In this document: piece after piece, positions 18,835 to 23,630 of the stretch
Position numbering within the stretch: position 1 is the stretch's first letter
Layout of the letters: each line of letters opens with the position of its first letter
Assembly: GCF_000003855.2 (NCBI RefSeq)
Contig: NW_003101651.1
Span: forward strand, 23,515-47,144
Direction: 5' to 3'
Length of the DNA stretch: 23,630 bases
Origin: Blastomyces gilchristii SLH14081
Lineage: Eukaryota > Ascomycota > Eurotiomycetes > Onygenales > Ajellomycetaceae
Made by a program: the position numbers and the translations under genes
Notes under the pieces: generated by a model
Databases searched by the model: none
Told to the model about the DNA's origin: nothing
The model's input: only the letters and a program-made list of their open reading frames with translations

Positions 18835-19904
18835 GATACGGTGTCGACCCCATGACCGCAGAAGCACGTACTTGCATCTCAGCCTTATTTGTAGAATGAT
18901 TGAACGAGCAAGTTGCGAAATCCTCGGGCGTGTGGTTTGTTTGCAAACGAGGTGTCCACAAGTTCGTGGAGTCAAGATCGTGGAGACTGTTCGTCGAGTA
19001 TCCAAGCATGCGGTGGCATGAGATGAATTTGTTCTTTTTCATATTTCTTTCCCATATTTCTCTCTCAATAACTGTATCTAATGACAAAGCGGCTGGAATA
19101 ACGCTGAATCTCATGAATTGTGTTCTTTGTAAATCGAATTTCTAGCCGCACATCAACGGGAAGCGTAGAGGACGTTCTGTATTGTAGGCACCGTTTCTAT
19201 CTCACCTGGCCCGGGCTGGCTCTATACATCCTCAAGTAATCTCTGAACCAGTTCCTATCTCATTAAAATCCCATAACGGTCTCTCACGATCGCTCCAAAT
19301 ATGTCTCAAGGGGGTAAGTTGCCACTAGCGTAGATCGGGGGGGCTGAAGGCATATAAAACCAGCCCTTCCTCCCACTTGTCTTCCGTCACTCCATCTTCT
19401 CTTGAGTTGTAGGCTACTGGGGCAAAAGAGCTCAGTCACCACCAGCGCACTGCTGGTAGAAGGGCCGATCAAACCCGGGACCGCCAACAAACACCATGAC
19501 AGATGGAATTTGAAACTGTCATGTGATATCACGACATCAATCACGTGGATTGGCTCATCCCCCGAACAGAAGAACTTAGTTGTTGTAACTAAATATTTAT
19601 ATATCTTATAAAGAACAGGTTCATCGGATAAATAGAACTAGAATATACTCTTATGTGTTAAATTCCTGCTTTCTTTATTGTTACTTGTTGTGATACCCCT
19701 TCTCTTTCCTTAGCTACCAGTCTAGCTATCTTCTATTTGCCTCCAAAGCTTCTCTGAGCTATCGTCTTAGCTTCACATCTCGAAGCTCTAACACCCAACA
19801 CCTTTCCATAACATACCTACCTACCTACACCATCCCCCTCCGGGCATATCATATTCTTATACAGTTTATATCTGTACGCAAAATCATTCTTACACTATAC
19901 CTAC
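18835..19904. other. Intergenic and upstream region of the DUG3-type gene, no supported gene
   Basis: Several overlapping openings on both strands (18,797-19,145; 19,284-19,611) show no domain and shadow each other. A pyrimidine/CTA-rich stretch with acctacctacctacacc (19,815-19,832) lies about 130 bp upstream of the DUG3 ATG, in a position common for fungal core promoters. An AT patch (aatatttatatatcttataaag) lies near 19,590-19,612. Confidence 0.4.
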
Positions 19905-19951
19905 AAAACCACCCGTGGCCGCCAGTGCCAGTGGTTTTGCTCGCAGCGAGC
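19905..19951 (+). promoter_or_regulatory. Two adjacent inverted repeats just upstream of the DUG3 start codon
   Basis: AAAACCAC (19,905-19,912) pairs perfectly with GTGGTTTT (19,931-19,938) around an 18-base loop. Directly abutting it, GCTCG-CAG-CGAGC (19,939-19,951) is a perfect 5-bp stem with a 3-base loop. The second stem ends 7 bases before ATG 19,959. If transcribed, both would sit in the 5' leader next to the start codon. A role in translation is inference. Confidence 0.5.
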
Positions 19952-19958
19952 TGCCGTG

Positions 19959-21379
19959 ATGTGTCGGTTTCTAGTATGTCGATGATAAGCCCCTGTTGAT
20001 CTGAATACGATACCCGCTTATCTACAGCCTTAGGTAGCTGTGTAGATAGCTATACAATATGCTTCTTAACACTATCCACATTTGCTTATATATGAAACTA
20101 ACATCACCCGCTCCTATCACAGGTATACAAGGGGAGACATGATATCCTGCTGAGCAAACTCATAACAGAACCAAGCCACTCCATCTTAACTCAATCCTAT
20201 GACTCTCGCCTCAGACTAGTGAGTTCACTCCATAACGCCCGACGGCGATTGAAAAGAAGTCAAAATGGGCCCCCAGCCAGCAAGCCAACTAACCACTCTC
20301 GCAGGACACCCGCCGCCCGGTAAACGGTGACGGTTTCGGCGTGGGCTTCTACACCGCACTATCCCTAGGCCCAGACCCATGCATCTTCACCTCTACCCTC
20401 CCCGCCTGGAACTGCGAGAACCTCGAACGCCTCGCCTCCAAAACAACTTCCTCTCTCATTTTCGCCCACGTCCGCGCCACCACCGAGGGCGCCCTGGCCG
20501 ACAACAACTGCCACCCTTTCCAACACAACACGCTCATGTGGATGCACAATGGCAACCTGGGCGGCTGGAAGTATATCAAGCGCCACCTGGCCGACTCGCT
20601 GGCGGACAAGTGGTATCTAGGCGTCAAGGGTGGGACGGATAGCGAGTGGGCGTTTGCGCTGTTTCTGGATCTGATGGAGCGGGAGGGCGGGGTTGATCCT
20701 AGCTCGGCGCCGGAGGGTGGCTTTGGCCATGCGCTGCTGCGAGAGATCATGGGCAAGACGATCAGTAGGATCAACGAGCTGATTGCAGCGATCCCGGCTG
20801 GTTATGGGGTTACGGGTTTGGAGACGAGGAGTTTGCTGAACTTTGCGGTCACGGATGGGCACACGGTTGTATGCACGCGGTATGTGAGTAGTAAGACGGA
20901 TGAGGCTGCGAGTTTGTATTTTTCGTCCGGGACGAAGTGGAAAGAGGGGAAGACGAAGGGGCATTTTAAGATGGAGAGGCATGACAAGGGGGCGGATATT
21001 GTGCTGGTGGCCAGTGAGCCGTTGACGTTTGAAAGACGTGAGTGGTTTTTTAGTCTCTCTCTCTCTCCCCTTTTGTATTTTCTTCTTTTATGCCTTTTTA
21101 CGCTACAATCTCTTCCCCCCCCCCCAAAAAAAAAAAAAAAAAAAAAAAAAATCCGTACGTGTGTTGCTAAAATCCCATCTAGATAACTGGGTAACCGTCC
21201 CCACCAACTCCATGCTCACAATCCACAAACAAACCGTCCTCATCCACCCCATCATCGATGAGTTCTACGACGACGACCCAAACCACGACCGCTCTGCCGG
21301 CTTCGCCGTCTCCAAGGGCCTCGTCAGCAAAGCCCCCGGCACCACCGTCTCCCTAGATAATACTAACACGAATGACTCC

Positions 21380-21411
<32 letters not shown>

Positions 21412-21553
21412 CAATCCGCCATCCATCTCAGAACCGTTCACGGCTGCTGATACCCCCGGTTTAGCCCCCCGGGTGAAGAAGCAGGGTAACAATGGCGGAC
21501 CAGGGCTGGATGAATTGGAGCGGGAGATACGACGTGTGCAGCTTCGGGTGTGA
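19959..21553 (+). CDS. DUG3: DUG3-type class II glutamine amidotransferase (glutathione degradation)
   Basis: Four exons: 19,959-19,973, 20,123-20,218, 20,305-21,037 and 21,183-21,553. Together they give 404 residues ending at TGA 21,551. The protein starts M-C-R-F-L-V-Y-K-G, so Cys2 would be the N-terminal nucleophile once Met is removed. Conserved Dug3 features follow: S-Y-D-S-R-L-R-L (exon 2 end), R-P-V-N-G-D-G-F-G-V-G (42-51), H-V-R-A-T-T-E-G (92-99), N-C-H-P-F, M-H-N-G-N-L-G-G-W (117-125), G-G-T-D-S-E (146-151) and T-V-P-T-N-S-M-L-T-I-H near the start of exon 4. In yeast Dug3 acts in the cytosol with the peptidase Dug2 to remove glutamate from glutathione. It is somewhat longer than the yeast protein, partly from a Thr/Asn-rich insert before a C-terminal basic helix. 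The insert is encoded by ACC and AAC repeats (21,377-21,415). Introns are GT..AG with a ctaac branch in intron 2. Confidence 0.93.
19974..20122 (+). other. DUG3 intron 1
   Basis: Donor gtatgt follows the five-codon first exon and the acceptor is ctatcacag. Splicing joins Leu5 to V-Y-K-G in frame, restoring the family's N-terminus, which no continuous frame provides. Length is 149 bases. Confidence 0.88.
20219..20304 (+). other. DUG3 intron 2
   Basis: Donor gtgagt, branch aactaacc near 20,288, acceptor ctcgcag. Splicing joins S-R-L-R-L to D-T-R-R-P-V-N-G in frame. Length is 86 bases. Confidence 0.92.
21038..21182 (+). other. DUG3 intron 3 with C11-A26 homopolymer
   Basis: Donor gtgagt, acceptor catctag, branch-like gctaa near 21,165. 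Splicing splits a codon (c + at) and joins F-E-R to N-W-V-T-V-P-T in frame. The intron contains a CT run (21,053-21,066), then eleven C (21,115-21,125) and twenty-six A (21,126-21,151) just before the branch region. Without splicing the frame would run into Lys-rich nonsense. Confidence 0.88.
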
Positions 21554-21673
21554 TTTTTCGCTCTCTTATGGTTCCTGCTGTTGGATAGATACATTGGGGA
21601 CTCTTTTTGCGTAGGTTTTTTTTGCCTTGGATGGTTTCCCCGGGGGAAGGGGGAAAACCCATTTTAACGACAG

Positions 21674-21728
<55 letters not shown>

Positions 21729-22328
21729 CCTGGTCGGTGTCAGGATTTGATGGCCTGTTAAACAATCAGGGTTTCATTATGTTGATTTGGGATAAAAAAA
21801 GAAATCGGCGTCTATCAAGAGGGTGGTGGGTGCCACAGGTGAAAGGAATTGATATTGATAGGATGGATCAACAAGGATAAATATATGGTAGCGGCGAGGA
21901 GTTAGTTTTTCCCCTTTTTTGGTTACGCTACGTTACGCCTTATCTTTATGGTTTTGTTATTGATTATCATCCAACCTCCAAACCCTCATTTTTATCCCCC
22001 TTTTCGGCCCAAAAACAACAGGCAGTCAGCCAGAGTCAGTTAATCTTTTTTAGAATAGCATTCCGGGATACGCGATTCAATATACCCCCTTGTTAGTTAG
22101 AGTTATATATTTCTTCGAAGGAAGTTAAAAGGCAAACGCCCCCAAAGTAACGGTATGTAGACATGAAGTTCCAACATGCCGTGGTAACATGTAACGGGTT
22201 TATATACCCAAGCCCTTTGAATAATATAAACAAAACATATCATACAAAACCCATAAACCCCCACCTCAACACCGATGAAACAAAACAATATATCTAGAAG
22301 GGAAAAAAGCAAGAAATACAAGTAACCA
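21554..22328. other. Convergent intergenic region, no gene
   Basis: It holds the 3' ends of two converging genes. Visible features are a near-palindromic ttccccgggggaa (about 21,636-21,648), the poly(T) tract, and AT-rich stretches. A minus-strand opening at 22,103-22,357 (84 codons, hydrophobic) overlaps the end of the membrane-protein gene and has no support of its own. Confidence 0.55.
21676..21728. repeat. Poly(T) tract, 53 bases
   Basis: An uninterrupted run of t, about 120 bp after the DUG3 stop. The length may be uncertain because long homopolymers are error-prone in assemblies. Confidence 0.9.
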
Positions 22329-23228
22329 CTAAGTATCCTCCCCCGAAATATTCGCATGCCGAAAATACTTCATCCCCACCCACGCCACAACAACCCACAC
22401 CCACGCCATCACTGCCGTGCAGATAATAAGCGCAGGATAATACCCCACAATCGGCAGCGTCGGATCATCCTCCAGCTCCGGTGGCGCGTACGGCGTCTCT
22501 CCCACATCCCACGCCCAGCTCCACACCCCCAGACAGCTGCCCATGCCCACTACGAAGACCAGCCAGGTTACCAGGAGGATTATCCACCCCCACCACTCCG
22601 TCTCGGCGTAGTCCCAGGCTTCTTCGAGGGCGGAGCTGCTGGCGGCGGCCGCGGCGGCTACGGCTGCGGCTGCGGCTGCGGCGGTAGGAGAGGTGGTAGC
22701 GGTGGTGTTGGCGCCTGCGGCGGTGGCGTTAGGGAAGTCATCGGATACCGATACCCCTGAGACGCCGGATACGGAGGGGGATGCTGTGGTTGTTGTGGAT
22801 GGGGGTGCGGCGGGGGTTTCGATGGCAGCTGGCTCGGCGCCTGATAATGATAGGGGGGATTTTACGCGGTGGGAGATGGAGCGGAGGCCGGTGGAGGGCA
22901 TGTTTGTGGCTGTTTGGGAAACGGGGGGGAAGTAAGAGTCGGAGCTTGAAAAGGGGTTGGAGATTGTGAAAGGGAGGACGCGGCGCGAGGTAGTAGTGGT
23001 GGTGGTGTGTCGTGTGTCTGTACCTGGGCCGAGACCGCTACCATTGCTGTTGCTGTTGCTGTTGTTGTTGTTGCTCTTACCGCCGCTGCTGCTGCTGCTG
23101 GTTGTTGGTGTTATGGAGATGGTGGACGTTGTGGTGGTGGTGCTGGCGTTGCTGGCAAGGCGGGTAAGCGGGGTTGAAGTTTGTGTTTGACGGGGGTTGG
23201 AGGGAAAGGAGAGGAGTTCGGGTTCCAT
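22329..23228 (-). CDS. Two-pass membrane protein with low-complexity N-terminal region, 299 aa
   Basis: One intronless frame runs from ATG 23,228 to TAG 22,329. Residues 1-199 are low complexity: Thr/Ser runs, an Asn/Ser block, two Pro/Ser-rich segments, and an Ala run (about 183-196) with two interruptions. Residues about 212-238 (W-W-G-W-I-I-L-L-V-T-W-L-V-F-V-V-G-M) and 263-288 (Y-Y-P-A-L-I-I-C-T-A-V-M-A-W-V-W-V-V-V-A-W) are two hydrophobic, Trp-rich membrane segments. They are joined by an acidic Pro-rich loop (E-T-P-Y-A-P-P-E-L-E-D-D-P). There is no N-terminal signal peptide. The C-terminal 100 residues look like the conserved functional part and the rest like disordered linker. I do not recognise the family. 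It is convergent with DUG3, with 775 bp between stops, and the context gives no functional link. Confidence 0.75.
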   Translation of the reverse strand: MEPELLSFPSNPRQTQTSTPLTRLASNASTTTTTSTISITPTTSSSSSGGKSNNNNSNSNSNGSGLGPGTDTRHTTTTTTSRRVLPFTISNPFSSSDSYFPPVSQTATNMPSTGLRSISHRVKSPLSLSGAEPAAIETPAAPPSTTTTASPSVSGVSGVSVSDDFPNATAAGANTTATTSPTAAAAAAAVAAAAAASSSALEEAWDYAETEWWGWIILLVTWLVFVVGMGSCLGVWSWAWDVGETPYAPPELEDDPTLPIVGYYPALIICTAVMAWVWVVVAWVGMKYFRHANISGEDT

Positions 23229-23630
23229 TCTGCGTTGTCTCTGCTATTTTACGACTCACTACCTGATTCTCATCTGATCCTGATCCTGGATAAACTGCTC
23301 TTTGCCTTTTGAATCGCACGACTGTCGCTGTCAGATGCACTTCAGATAATATCCTTCATCACCTGAGGATCAAACTCTCTACAATCACTACATTCTCTCA
23401 CAATGTAGATGAGGACTGTGACATATCTCATAGTGACTTACCAGAGCTTGAATCTATTGATACTTCGTCAGAATTTAAGACCACTGATACTGACACTAAT
23501 ACTCTATGAGCTGGTTATAACTGAACTGTCATGACTCGCAGCAGCTGACTACCATGCTTGATCACTGGCAGATATGACAGTTGAAATTATCTCATGTTGT
23601 CAGACATTTCAGCAAAGAAGTTGGACATGA
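23229..23630. other. Upstream region of the membrane-protein gene and window end
   Basis: Composition drops in GC again. A plus-strand opening (23,309-23,509, ATG start, Ser/Thr/Asp-rich, ending D-T-D-T-N-T-L) continues past TGA with residues interrupted only by TGA codons (23,508, 23,523, 23,547, 23,586). That pattern would fit Trp or Arg codons converted to stops as in the mutated elements, so another decayed repeat may begin here. No family was recognised. Confidence 0.3.

Noticed and set aside
19905..19990. tRNA gene
   Set aside because: The stems do not form a cloverleaf and no A/B box is readable; the second stem runs directly into the DUG3 start codon.
20349..20982. Several minus-strand and plus-strand ORFs of 60-141 codons
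   Set aside because: All lie within exon 3 of DUG3 in other frames and have Arg/Pro/Ala-rich shadow composition.
20341..21186. Unspliced DUG3 ORF running into a Lys-rich tail
   Set aside because: The tail comes from the A26 run in intron 3, and the start lacks the catalytic Cys; the four-exon model restores all conserved motifs in frame.
22356..23190. Plus-strand ORFs over the membrane-protein gene, including a Leu-rich 77-codon frame
   Set aside because: These are shadows of its triplet repeats in the reverse strand; the minus-strand frame has defined membrane segments and runs the full length.

Overview
The window looks like a filamentous ascomycete (Pezizomycotina) chromosome segment. 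The evidence is a spliced DUG3-type gene with short GT..AG introns and CTAAC-like branch points, Ty1/copia, Ty3/gypsy and hAT elements, and two sharply different base compositions. Positions 1 to about 14,130 are very AT-rich and almost free of CC, GG and CG. The rest has ordinary composition and holds the host genes. I cannot name the species.

Layout. 1-2,560 is a decayed Ty3/gypsy element on the minus strand. 2,572-3,038 is a short unmutated flank. 3,039-14,522 is one Ty1/copia element with 100-bp LTRs and a 5-bp target duplication (cgacg). Its gag-pol is split by a 6.3-kb hAT element (6,220-12,500, 8-bp duplication ttaataag). Near its right end the hAT carries a related 506-bp non-autonomous copy (11,709-12,214, 8-bp duplication gtactata). 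The order of events is therefore copia, then hAT, then MITE. All open frames are broken. The damage is C-to-T, but at CpC and CpG rather than the CpA favoured by classical Neurospora RIP.

14,523-19,958 holds an unrecognised gene whose ATG lies 100 bp after the 3' LTR, then several short or broken coding-like stretches (15,808-18,834) that look like a gene graveyard. 19,959-21,553 is a confidently spliced DUG3-type glutamine amidotransferase (four exons, 404 aa), which in yeast degrades glutathione together with Dug2. Convergent to it, 22,329-23,228 on the minus strand encodes a 299-aa protein with a low-complexity N-terminal half and two C-terminal membrane segments. No operon-like cooperation is expected or seen. 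I found no CRISPR array, rRNA or tRNA. The most unusual signals are the CpC/CpG mutation spectrum, readable directly from the LTR pair, and the perfectly resolved three-level nesting.
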